Source: Candidatus Halobonum tyrrellensis G22 (lineage in GTDB: Archaea > Halobacteriota > Halobacteria > Halobacteriales > Haloferacaceae). From it: DNA of 64,000 nucleotides. The notes beneath the pieces are model-generated. The model was not told the DNA's origin and did not search any database. It saw nothing but the letters and a program-made list of their open reading frames with translations. The stretch is from positions 124,001 to 188,000 of the forward strand of contig NZ_ASGZ01000005.1 in NCBI RefSeq assembly GCF_000495475.1, in the 5' to 3' direction. Below, one piece after another: positions 17,006 to 24,501 of the stretch. Positions within the stretch are counted from its first letter, which is position 1. Each line of letters opens with the position of its first letter. The position numbers and the translations under genes were made by a program.

Positions 17006-17032
17006 CCCCCGGGGGCGTCCGCAATTCTTCGG
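17006..17032 (+). repeat. Origin repeat copy 6 (downstream of orc)
   Basis: CCCCCGGGGGC followed by GTCCGCAATTC (core 17017-17026), the best match to the shared element and the first copy on the 3' side of orc1/cdc6. Confidence 0.65.
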
Positions 17033-17328
17033 CCGAACCGTGGCGTCGAGTGAACGACCCGTACCGGCCCGAAACGCCGGTAACAACCCCGTTCCGCCGG
17101 GATAACTTCCGTTTAGGGGGCACCTCACCTCCACCCGACGTGTTCCGCCGAACCGCACAGGCGATCGTACCGTCCCGTTCGCCCGAACCGACGGCGTCAC
17201 CCACGCCCGTCCGACGAATCCTCTCCCGAGTGGGCCGCTAGCGATATTCAGTACGATGATACGTACTAGCGACTGTAAAACCCGTCACACGGAACGATCG
17301 ACCCACGGTTTCGTGTGTATTATCAACA

Positions 17329-17346
17329 CGTTCCGCAATTGGAGCG
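17329..17346 (+). repeat. Origin repeat copy 7 (partial)
   Basis: TTCCGCAATT at 17331-17340 keeps nine of the ten core bases but has no G/C string. It lies 85 bp before the 28-bp palindrome. Confidence 0.4.
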
Positions 17347-17424
17347 GATTCTGCCTCCGCGGTAGCAGGGGTAGTACGATAAGGGGGAGGTGCCGATCTC
17401 GTACGCCGTGTCACAGTTCACTTA

Positions 17425-17452
17425 ACTTCGGGACGACCGGTCGTCCCGAAGT
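17425..17452. repeat. 28-bp perfect palindrome downstream of orc
   Basis: ACTTCGGGACGACC (17425-17438) is followed immediately by its exact reverse complement (17439-17452), with no spacer. It is non-coding and sits at the right end of the origin region. A gapless palindrome of this size fits a dimeric DNA-binding protein site (partition, termination or copy control) or a transcription terminator without U-tract. Role inferred. Confidence 0.75.
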
Positions 17453-17615
17453 CGAGACTGCCACCCTCGGTGCACGAACCGAGGAACGGGTCTTCGGGAG
17501 CAGGTGGCCGAAGCACATCGTATCGCTAAACTAGTAGTAATGCGATATATGACACATTGGAAATGTACGGGGAGGGGTACGTCTCGTCTGTCCAGAGCCG
17601 GGAGTCGGAGTCCAG

Positions 17616-17765
17616 TTAGATGATCTGGCGGGTGACGAACAGCAACACGCCGACGATGAGGAAGCCGATTCCCCAGTAGAAGGATGGATACGGCGCGTAC
17701 GTAAGCGCGAGCGTCAGAACACCTGAAGTGATCAGCGACCAGCCGGCGGTTGTACGATAGCTCAC
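17616..17765 (-). CDS. Small two-helix membrane protein (49 aa)
   Basis: GTG start, 49 residues: MSYRTTAGWSLITSGVLTLA, then a short loop with APYPSFYWG and a second helix GFLIVGVLLFVT ending in RQII. Two membrane helices are clear and the third-position codon pattern is strongly G/C, as in real genes here. A TTTATAC box lies about 27 nt before the GTG, so the mRNA should be leaderless; this fixes the unusual start. Longer reading frames on the same DNA are out of phase and lack such a promoter. Function unknown. Similar tiny membrane proteins are common and mostly uncharacterised in haloarchaea. Confidence 0.65.
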   Translation of the reverse strand: MSYRTTAGWSLITSGVLTLALTYAPYPSFYWGIGFLIVGVLLFVTRQII

Positions 17766-18241
17766 GTGCGTACACGGTGGCTGAAGTATAAAGGTGGTAC
17801 GGCAGTTCCGCTCCGAGTGTTTGTCATCCTATCACAACGTCCTGTAGCATTTCTGAGTGTTCTACCCAGGACTAGTACGGGACAGTGTGAGCGTCCGTGA
17901 TCCCAACTGGACCTGTCCGCCGTAGTCGAACCCCCACTTCCGGTCTGGAGTTATGATATTATATACGACAGTAACTGAGGATTATCTCTCAACTGTACGT
18001 TCTTGCGTCCTACTCTCTCCCCGAGCCGAGGACCGAAGAGCTATCTGATGAACCAGCGAGCGGGCGGCTCGTCAATTGGTCGTTGGTTATGCCGAATATC
18101 GGCAGAAGAGCGGTTGATATACCTCCTATCGTGCCATTCATCCGGATCGAATATCGACGGGTACGTGGATGAAGTTCACGAACCGAGTTCGAATCTCACT
18201 ACATCCCGCTCGCGAGAGTCGACCGAGGGGGGGCCGGTAGT
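17766..18241. other. Intergenic region before the phosphate permease
   Basis: It carries the minus-strand promoter of the 49-residue protein (TATA at about 17790-17796), AT-rich spots near 17955-17970, and no gene I can support. A purine-rich GAGGGGGGGCC stretch about 8 nt before the permease ATG may act as ribosome binding site. Confidence 0.4.
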
Positions 18242-19456
18242 ATGCCCGCCGTCGTTTTTCTCGTCGCTATCGCACTCGTAGCCGCGTTGTTCATGTCGTT
18301 CACCGTCGGGGCGAATAGCAACTCCGCTCCCGTCGCTCCCGCCGTCGGCGCGAACGCACTGTCGGTCCTTCGAGCGGCGCTGCTCGTCGGCGTCGTCGCC
18401 GGCCTCGGAGCGATTCTACAGGGAGGGAGCATCTCCGAGACGATCGGTAAAGACCTCATCACGGGCGTCTCTATCACGCCGCTCGCCGCCGCCACGGCGC
18501 TTCTCACCGCGGCGACGCTCATCACGGTCGGTAACTCGTACGGCTACCCGATCCCGTCCGCGTTCACGGTTACCGGAGCGATGATCGGTGCTGGCATCGC
18601 CCTCGGCGGCGGATTCGCGACCCACGAGTATCTGGTCATCTTGGGGTTCTGGTTCGCGATTCCGGTCGTCGAGGCGGTGCTCGCGTACGGCCTCGCGCGG
18701 GGACTCCGGAGCGACTCGATTCCGGAGACGCTCGGCGTCCCACTGCTCGCCGGTACGGTCGGGTACGCGCTCGCAAACATCCAGTTGACTGTCATTCCGA
18801 CGGAGACGGAGGGCCAGGGGTCGATCGCCGCGTTCGCCGCCCACTCGTCGCATCTACTCTCGATCGACCTCGTCGGCTCGTACACCGTCGGCATGGTGCT
18901 GGTGAGTGCCGCCGTCGGGCTCGCGGCGTTCGGGGTGACACGCCTCCTGCTCGAACGAGACGAGTCCGCCGGGATCGATCAGTTCCTGATCGCGCTCGGT
19001 CTCGTCGTCGTGTTCACCAGCGGCGGGACGCAGGTCGGCTTGGCGACCGGACCGTTGGAAGCGATCTTCGAGTCCGAACTCCACCTCGCGTCGATCTACT
19101 TGCTCGCACTCGGCGGGGTCGGGATTCTCGCGGGTGCCTGGATACGGGCGCCGCGGCTGATTCAAGCGGTCTCGAACGAGTACGCCTCGCTCGGTCCCCG
19201 TCGGTCGATCGCCGCGCTGGTTCCGGCGTTCCTCGTCGCACAGGCGGCGATCGTGTTCGGGATCCCGATCTCGTTCAACAAAGTGATGATCGCGAGTATC
19301 GTCGGGAGCGGACTCGCCGCTGGGGGCTCCGGGGATGGAGTGTCGGCGCGGAAAGCCGGCTACACGGTCGGGTCGTGGGTCGCGTCGATGGTCGGCGCAG
19401 GGGTCGTCAGCTTCGGGCTCTACTCCGCCCTCCACGCGATCCCCGGGCTGGCCTGA
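18242..19456 (+). CDS. PiT-family inorganic phosphate permease
   Basis: A 404-residue polytopic membrane protein with about ten to eleven helices. VGANSNSAPVAPAVGA (about residues 22-37) is the haloarchaeal form of the PiT signature (GANDVANA in bacteria). The two repeated halves show PIPSAFTVTGAMIGAGIALGG and GIPISFNKVMIASIVGSGL, the paired 'PIS...GSI.G' motifs of the family. PiT proteins import phosphate, or metal-phosphate, driven by Na+ or H+. The gene stands alone between an origin region and non-coding DNA. No PhoU/DUF47 partner is next to it, which is somewhat unusual. Substrate by family. Confidence 0.92.
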   Translation: MPAVVFLVAIALVAALFMSFTVGANSNSAPVAPAVGANALSVLRAALLVGVVAGLGAILQGGSISETIGKDLITGVSITPLAAATALLTAATLITVGNSYGYPIPSAFTVTGAMIGAGIALGGGFATHEYLVILGFWFAIPVVEAVLAYGLARGLRSDSIPETLGVPLLAGTVGYALANIQLTVIPTETEGQGSIAAFAAHSSHLLSIDLVGSYTVGMVLVSAAVGLAAFGVTRLLLERDESAGIDQFLIALGLVVVFTSGGTQVGLATGPLEAIFESELHLASIYLLALGGVGILAGAWIRAPRLIQAVSNEYASLGPRRSIAALVPAFLVAQAAIVFGIPISFNKVMIASIVGSGLAAGGSGDGVSARKAGYTVGSWVASMVGAGVVSFGLYSALHAIPGLA

Positions 19457-20572
19457 GCGACGATCTCCTCGCCGGCGGCTCGGGTGTCTATCCCTCTCGA
19501 CGTATATATATCGGGAGATTATATATTATATATTTGGCTGGATTTTCTGGACGGTATCGATACACAGACGTACCGAACCGTCTGACTGCCCTTCCACCCT
19601 AGTCGACTTCGTCTCTCAAAGCGGCCCGTCCACATCTAGTGATTACACCAGTACGGCTGTAACGATACTCGCTCGGCGTACGAGCGTTCGACGTTCTCGG
19701 TTCGATAGCTGAGTCTCCTGTGGGCTGGAACGGGAACTCGAAGTTACTCTCACCGGGTGTGACCTCGCCACCGACTAGCCTACTCGTTCGAACTCCTCGA
19801 ACGCTCGCGTAGCTATCGACCCGCGGGGTGGTATTCTGCCCGTCCGAAGACACGTAGCTCGACCAGGACGCTCGGCACGCAGGCGGAGCGTCTTCTCGAC
19901 TGCCCGCGAGGCGGACCACGGTGGGTGAGCCCCGTCGATCCCCCGCCGGCCCTGCCCTGATCGCTTCACCGCCGGCAAGCCACCGGTCGGGAGTCCTACG
20001 CGCCGAGCGCCGCCCCGTCGACTCACCCGTCCCGATCCCGGCTCGACCGACCGGGATCGTACTCCGGTCGTTTCGGGACACGTAGTGATTTCCGCCGACG
20101 GCATCCATCCCCGTCTCTACTGTGCGGCTCGAACGCCACTCGGTAAGTATCGAGCCAGTACACTCGGTCGAACACTGGCAGTAGATCGTCTCTGTACCCG
20201 GCGTGTGACTCGTGAACTCTCCGTCACTATACGGAGTCGAACGTATAGCGGCCGGGAGTTTCGAGGGATCGGCTACTGGCTGGCAGGTGAGTGACCGAGC
20301 CATATATCAATTAAATCTAAATATTTGATATCTTGAGTATTCAGTAGAATAGATATGATCCGGGATACCGCGCTGAGTAGCCGTCGTCGAGCGTTCCGAT
20401 TTGAAGCCGAAGATCGGTGAATACAGTACAGAAGTCCGTCCAGTCACGGAGGCGTTTGGGAAATTCGAGAAACAACGAATATATCGGCCGATCAATGTTC
20501 ATACCGTTCCATCAGTCGATCTACCACCAAATGAAGAACGGCAGTGAGGATCCTTCCCCTCGATCACTTTGC
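19457..20572. other. 1.1-kb region without a supported gene
   Basis: Just after the permease stop is an AT-rich block (TATATATCGGG...ATATATTATATATTTGG, about 19503-19535). A minus-strand frame of 234 codons exists (19599-20303), but its composition is Arg/Ser/Thr-rich without recognisable motifs and I do not support it as a gene. A 23-bp element at 19642-19664 recurs at 55575-55597. A second AT-rich block lies at 20300-20360. The stretch may be a relic of a lost mobile element; no transposase motif was recognised. Confidence 0.4.
19642..19664 (+). repeat. 23-bp dispersed repeat, copy A
   Basis: Begins ATTACAC and ends GCTGTAACG, with TTACA/TGTAA as internal inverted ends. It matches 55575-55597 in 21 of 23 positions. 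Both copies are in non-coding DNA about 36 kb apart. It could be the end of a degraded mobile element or a protein-binding site. Confidence 0.5.
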
Positions 20573-20602
20573 TATATAGGGAGGAAATATTCACCTGAAT
20601 AT
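20573..20602 (+). promoter_or_regulatory. Promoter with palindromic operator (ATATTCA-CC-TGAATAT)
   Basis: A TATATAG box (20573-20579) is followed by the perfect 7-2-7 palindrome ATATTCACCTGAATAT at 20587-20602. Transcription is expected to start around 20600, inside the palindrome, so a bound dimer would block it. The 55-codon membrane protein gene starts 47 nt downstream. Confidence 0.5.
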
Positions 20603-20648
20603 GGTACGATGAATAGCCTTATCACCGTTCTTTTCTTTCGGATACGCT

Positions 20649-20816
20649 ATGGTCTCCCGTGAAAATCAGGTGATCGTCGCGTTCGGGGTGGTGGCCATCG
20701 TCCTCCTCTACGTACTGACAGCTCTTACGGACCTGCCAACGTGGGTGAACATAGCTGTCGTTATCGTCGTCGGCGTCATTATCCCGCAACTCGTCAACGG
20801 TTCGGTTGGTGAGTAG
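20649..20816 (+). CDS. Small two-helix membrane protein (55 aa)
   Basis: ATG to TAG, 55 residues: MVSRENQVIVAFGVVAIVLL, then a short loop TALTDLPTWV and a second helix rich in Ile/Val, ending IPQLVNGSVGE. Two membrane helices with a short polar loop. Codon third positions and the promoter/operator just upstream support a real gene. The stop is followed at once by the 12-bp palindrome GGAGGTACCTCC (20817-20828). Function unknown; it resembles many short haloarchaeal membrane proteins. Confidence 0.7.
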   Translation: MVSRENQVIVAFGVVAIVLLYVLTALTDLPTWVNIAVVIVVGVIIPQLVNGSVGE

Positions 20817-20878
20817 GGAGGTACCTCCGTACCGATCACCGTGTACGTCCTACCGATCGGCTGATTCCCCGAGAAGCG

Positions 20879-21118
20879 GTGAAAAGAAGTGCCCGTGAGG
20901 AGGTGTACTACGACACTCGGTGGTACACGAGCGGCGACGTCGAGATCCACCATCGAGAGAACTACACCGGGAGCCGCGAGTGGCCGCGGCGGTGGGACAA
21001 CCATTCCCGCGCACAACGCCCCACCGAACGGCCCGACTCGATCGGGATGCCAGCCGGTCGATTCGACGAACTCCTCGACGTACCCAGCCGGGTTCGGAGA
21101 CCAAACACTCTTGTTTAG
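20879..21118 (+). CDS. Doubtful 79-codon reading frame, possible gene fragment
   Basis: A GTG-initiated frame reads EEVYYDTRWYTSGDVEIHHR and later REWPRRWDNHSRAQRPTERP. The mixture of aromatic, acidic and His residues is more protein-like than nearby shadow frames, and the W-RWDNH part recalls the C-terminal segment of small haloarchaeal TumE-like (DUF6516) proteins. The frame runs into the iron box of the next gene and lacks a clear domain, so it is more likely a fragment than an intact gene. Low confidence. Confidence 0.25.
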   Translation: MKRSAREEVYYDTRWYTSGDVEIHHRENYTGSREWPRRWDNHSRAQRPTERPDSIGMPAGRFDELLDVPSRVRRPNTLV

Positions 21119-21128
21119 GCCGGCCAAA
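21114..21128 (+). promoter_or_regulatory. Iron-box-like operator before the GMC dehydrogenase genes
   Basis: TTTAGGCCGGCCAAA, one base shorter than the TTTAGGCNNGCCTAAA palindromes at 23.3 and 31.6 kb. It lies 14 nt before the small-subunit ATG, overlapping the expected transcription start. DtxR-family Idr repressors of haloarchaea bind palindromes of this kind when Fe(II) is plentiful. Confidence 0.55.
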
Positions 21129-21142
21129 TCGGCGTACAGCCG

Positions 21143-21670
21143 ATGGAACTGGACCGTCGCGACCTGCTCACGGCGCTGGCCGCTACCGGAGCAGGTTCGA
21201 CAGCCGGCTGCTCCAGTACTCGGAGACAGGCGACCGATGGAGGGGACGTTTCCGACCACGACGCCGACACGCTCGTCGCACTCGCCGAGGTCCTCTACCC
21301 GTCGTCGGTGAGCAACGTCGGGGAGTTCGTCCGCGAGTACTCGCTCGAACGGGTCGCTGCCGACGCGGAGTACGCCGCCGGGGTCGCGGAGGCGGTGGGG
21401 AGTCTCGACGAGTACGTCTCGGAGTGGCACGACGTTCCGTACGCCGAACTCCCGACCGTCGAACGCGGGGAGATCCTCCGTCACATGACGGTCGACACCG
21501 CCGACCCCGACCCCGACGGGGTCGCGCGCGAGCGGATCCGATACTACCTCGTGAACGAACTGCTCTACGCCTTCTACACGACGCCCACGGGGGCGGGGCT
21601 CGTCGGACTGGAGAACCCGCCCGGCCACCCCGGCGGGACACGGTCGTACCGTCGGGGGCCGGACTCGTGA
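21143..21670 (+). CDS. Gluconate 2-dehydrogenase subunit 3-like Tat lipoprotein
   Basis: A 175-residue protein. The start LDRRDLLTALAATGAGSTAGC is a Tat signal with lipobox (Cys about 24), so the mature protein is anchored outside. The rest matches the PF13618 pattern: early 'LVALAEVLYPS', central 'YAAGVAEAVGSLDEYV', and a C-terminal 'R.RYYLVNELLYAFYTTPTG..LVG...PP.HPGG'. This small subunit exports and supports a GMC-type large subunit in membrane sugar dehydrogenases. It overlaps the large-subunit gene by 4 bp (GTGA) and has an iron-box-like operator before it. Electrons would go to an outside acceptor; no cytochrome subunit is adjacent. Confidence 0.85.
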   Translation: MELDRRDLLTALAATGAGSTAGCSSTRRQATDGGDVSDHDADTLVALAEVLYPSSVSNVGEFVREYSLERVAADAEYAAGVAEAVGSLDEYVSEWHDVPYAELPTVERGEILRHMTVDTADPDPDGVARERIRYYLVNELLYAFYTTPTGAGLVGLENPPGHPGGTRSYRRGPDS

Positions 21671-23265
21671 ACGGGGGGGTCGACCGAACCCCCTCGGGCC
21701 GGGTCGACGCCTGCGTCGTCGGCGCCGGGCCCGCGGGTGCGCTCGTCGCCGCCGAACTCGCGTCGGCAGGGTACGACGTAGTCGTCCTCGACGCCGGGCC
21801 TCGGTTCGACCCCGCGGACCGCGAGGCACGGATGGAACGGCACCTCCGGCCCGGCGACCGCGAACCGGTGTGGGACATGGGCGGCGAACGCGACGCGTAC
21901 AGCGCGACCGGCGCGCGGGAGTATCCGCTCAACGCCGCGCGCGTGAAGGGGGTGGGCGGGAGCACGCTCCACTGGCAGGGCATGGTGATGCGCCTCCACG
22001 AGCAGGACTTCCGGCTCGACTCGGAGCTCGGGGTGGCGACCGACTGGCCGCTCTCGTACGACGACCTCAGACCGTACTACGCGGCCGCAGAGGAGGAGCT
22101 GTCGGTGGCGGGCGCGTCCGACAACCCGTTCGCGCCGCCGCGAGAGACCCCCCATCCGCTGCCGGCGTTCCCGCCCTCCTACAGCGACTCGCTGTTCGCC
22201 GAGGCGTGCGAGGAACTCGGGATCGCGACCCACTCGGTGCCGAACGCGCGCAACTCGGAGCCGACCGACGAGGGGGGAGCGTGCGTCGGCTACGGCACCT
22301 GCAAGCCGGTGTGTCCCTCCGGCGCGAAGTACGACGCCACCCGTCACGTCGCCCGCGCGGAGGCCGACGGCGCGCGCGTGGTCGACCGCGCGCCGGTTCA
22401 GCGACTCGTCCACGACGACGCCGGCGACCGAGTCACCGCCGCGGTGTACGCGACTCCCGACGGGACCGAACACCGCCAGGAGGCCCGGGAGTTCGTCGTC
22501 GCGGCCGGCGGGGTGGAGACGCCGCGGCTCCTGCTGCTCTCGAAGTCGGAGCGCTATCCCGACGGCCTCGCCAACTCCTCGGGGCTCGTGGGGCGGTACT
22601 TCACCGACCACCTGTTCGCCGGCGTCGGCGGCACACTCGACGAGCCGACCCGGCAGAAACACGTCGGATTCAACACGACCGAGAGCCACCAGTTCTACGA
22701 CCGTTCGGACGGCGCCCGGGGAGCGATCAAACTCGAGTTCCTCAACTACGCCGGCCCGGCTCCCGCGGACGTCGCAACGGGAGCGGAGACGTTCGGAGAC
22801 GACCTGCTCGCGGAGATACGCGGGGCGTACGGGAACCGGATCGCGGTCGGGGGGTTGGTCGAACAGTACCCCCGCGCGGAGAACCGGGTCCGACTCGACC
22901 CGTCCCGGACCGACGCCCACGGCAACCCCGTCCCGGACGTGGTGTGGAGCCTCGACCGGCGAACGAGAGCGACGATCGAACGCGCGAACGAGATCCAGCG
23001 GTCGATCCTCGAGGAGATGGGCACCGACGTCGACTGGACCGTCGGGCCGGAGAACACGGGGCCGGCGTTCCACCACATGGGGACGACCCGGATGGGGACC
23101 GACCCCGACGAGAGCGTCGTCGCGCCGACCCTCCGGACGCACGACCTGGCGAACCTCTCCGTGGTGGGTAGCTCCGCGTTCGTCACGGGCGGCGCGATGA
23201 ACCCCACGCTCACGATCGCGGCGCTCGCGCTGAAGGCGTCCGACCACGTCGCCGAACGCCTCTGA
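21667..23265 (+). CDS. GMC-family FAD oxidoreductase (sugar dehydrogenase large subunit)
   Basis: A 532-residue protein from the GTG at 21667, which overlaps the small-subunit stop; earlier in-frame codons are out of context. The FAD motif VVGAGPAGALVAAELASAG lies near residue 18, and GVGGSTLHWQGM (about 98) is the second GMC signature. GYGTCKPVCPSGAKYD (about 212-227) is the Cys-rich patch seen in gluconate/glucoside dehydrogenases. The catalytic C-terminal part is FHHMGTTRMG with VTGGAMNPTLTIAALALKAS. With subunit 3 it oxidises a sugar hydroxyl outside the membrane; close relatives include gluconate 2-dehydrogenase and glucoside 3-dehydrogenase. It lacks its own signal and would travel with the Tat partner. 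Iron-regulated by context (inferred). Confidence 0.92.
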   Translation: MNGGVDRTPSGRVDACVVGAGPAGALVAAELASAGYDVVVLDAGPRFDPADREARMERHLRPGDREPVWDMGGERDAYSATGAREYPLNAARVKGVGGSTLHWQGMVMRLHEQDFRLDSELGVATDWPLSYDDLRPYYAAAEEELSVAGASDNPFAPPRETPHPLPAFPPSYSDSLFAEACEELGIATHSVPNARNSEPTDEGGACVGYGTCKPVCPSGAKYDATRHVARAEADGARVVDRAPVQRLVHDDAGDRVTAAVYATPDGTEHRQEAREFVVAAGGVETPRLLLLSKSERYPDGLANSSGLVGRYFTDHLFAGVGGTLDEPTRQKHVGFNTTESHQFYDRSDGARGAIKLEFLNYAGPAPADVATGAETFGDDLLAEIRGAYGNRIAVGGLVEQYPRAENRVRLDPSRTDAHGNPVPDVVWSLDRRTRATIERANEIQRSILEEMGTDVDWTVGPENTGPAFHHMGTTRMGTDPDESVVAPTLRTHDLANLSVVGSSAFVTGGAMNPTLTIAALALKASDHVAERL

Positions 23266-23295
23266 CGCGTTTTGGCTGTCCGAAAACCGTCAGGC

Positions 23296-23311
23296 TTTAG
23301 GATAGCCTAAA
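23296..23311 (+). promoter_or_regulatory. Iron-box-like operator of the Fe transporter operon
   Basis: TTTAGGATAGCCTAAA, a 16-bp palindrome with 6-bp perfect arms, 17 nt before the ATG at 23329. It closely resembles the operators at 31.6 kb and fits the recognition pattern of DtxR/Idr-type iron repressors. The Fe(III) importer encoded downstream supports this. Confidence 0.72.
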
Positions 23312-23328
23312 CGCAGACCGGCCAACGC

Positions 23329-24501
23329 ATGAACGCTCGCGCCAGTCACGATATCTGCGTCGTGGTCCCGACGGTTCGGAACCACGAGTGCGTCCGCGAG
23401 TACGTCGACAACGCCCGCGAACACGGGTTCGACGTCGACCGACTCTTCGTCGTCCTCGTCACCGAGGACTTCTGTGACGCCGACGCGATGGAGGGAACGC
23501 TCGCCGAGGCGGGGGTCGCCGGCGCCGTCTTCGACGCGAGCGCACGGCGGCGGTGGTTCGACGCACACGGCCTCTCGGCGTACGACCACCTCGTCCCCGC
23601 GGCGAGTCACGCACAGACCTCGTTCGGCCTGCTCTACCTCTGGGCGAACGAGCGGTTCGAGTACGGCGTCTTCCTCGACGACGACACCCGACCGCACCCC
23701 GGGACGGACTTCTTCGGGACCCACCTGTCGAACCTCCACCACGACGGCCCCGTCGAGACGGTCCGGACCGACAGTTCGTGGGTGAACGTGCTCTACCAGA
23801 CCGACGACGACCTCTACCCCCGAGGGTACCCGTACGGGGCGATGGACGAGACGGTCGAGACGACGACCGAACGCGTCGACTCCGTCGTCGCCTCCCAGGG
23901 GCTGTGGACCAACGTGCCCGACCTCGACGCGGTTCGAATCCTGATGGACGGCGACCTGCGGGGGCAGTCGCGAACGCGGACCGACGCCGACGACTTCGGC
24001 CGCGACTTCGTCGCCGCCGAGGGGGAGTACCTCACCGTCTGTTCGATGAACCTCGCGTTCCGCCGGGAGGTCGTCCCGGCGTTCTACCAGTTGCCGATGG
24101 ACGACAACGAGTGGGACGTCGGCCGGTTCGACGACATCTGGTCGGGGGTGTTCCTCAAGCGGGCGTGCGACGTGCTCGGCAAACGGGTGTACACCGGCGC
24201 GCCGCTGTGTCGACACGACAAGGCGCCACGGTCGACGTTCGACGACCTGACGAACGAGGTGGCGGGACTCGAACTCAACGAACACCTCTGGGAGGTCGTC
24301 GACGACACCGCCGGGGACGCCGACTCGTTCCGCGAGGCGTTCGCCGCCATGGCCGACACGCTTGCGGAGGGTGAGTTCGACGAGTTGAACAACGGCGGAT
24401 TCCTCAACCACTGCGGGGAGTACATGCGCGACTGGCTCGACTGCCTCGCCGACATCGACGCCGCGGAGATGGGGGCCGAGGCGGTGGTCGCGGATGACTG
24501 A
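23329..24501 (+). CDS. RGP / alpha-1,4-glucan-protein synthase-like glycosyltransferase
   Basis: A 390-residue soluble protein resembling the reversibly glycosylated polypeptide family (PF03214; plant members are UDP-arabinopyranose mutases). Seen: the opening ICVVVPTVRNHECVREYV (9-26), the sugar-nucleotide DxD-like motif FLDDDTRP (115-122), and the late segment SMNLAFRREVVPAFYQLPM followed by RFDDIWSGVFLKRACDVLG, which parallels 'N.CF.R...P..Y...M....YDD.W.G...K.ICD.L' of RGPs. It is the first gene after an iron box and overlaps the Fe-binding-protein gene by 8 bp, so its synthesis is tied to iron uptake. The product might be a sugar-nucleotide mutase or a transferase making a cell-surface or secreted glycan. 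Family call is fairly good; role in iron metabolism is inferred. Confidence 0.75.
   Translation: MNARASHDICVVVPTVRNHECVREYVDNAREHGFDVDRLFVVLVTEDFCDADAMEGTLAEAGVAGAVFDASARRRWFDAHGLSAYDHLVPAASHAQTSFGLLYLWANERFEYGVFLDDDTRPHPGTDFFGTHLSNLHHDGPVETVRTDSSWVNVLYQTDDDLYPRGYPYGAMDETVETTTERVDSVVASQGLWTNVPDLDAVRILMDGDLRGQSRTRTDADDFGRDFVAAEGEYLTVCSMNLAFRREVVPAFYQLPMDDNEWDVGRFDDIWSGVFLKRACDVLGKRVYTGAPLCRHDKAPRSTFDDLTNEVAGLELNEHLWEVVDDTAGDADSFREAFAAMADTLAEGEFDELNNGGFLNHCGEYMRDWLDCLADIDAAEMGAEAVVADD

Noticed and set aside
17101-17135. AACTTCCGTTTAGGGGGCACC considered as an eighth origin repeat
   Set aside because: The core is too diverged from AATTGCGGAC (several mismatches); kept out of the repeat list.
18185-18197. 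GAGTTCGAATCTC, resembling a tRNA T-arm, before the phosphate permease
   Set aside because: Only three base pairs of stem, and no anticodon arm, D-arm or acceptor stem can be built upstream. Possibly an old attachment-site relic, but not supported.
19599-20303. 234-codon minus-strand frame
   Set aside because: No motif, mixed low-complexity sequence, no promoter; likely non-coding.
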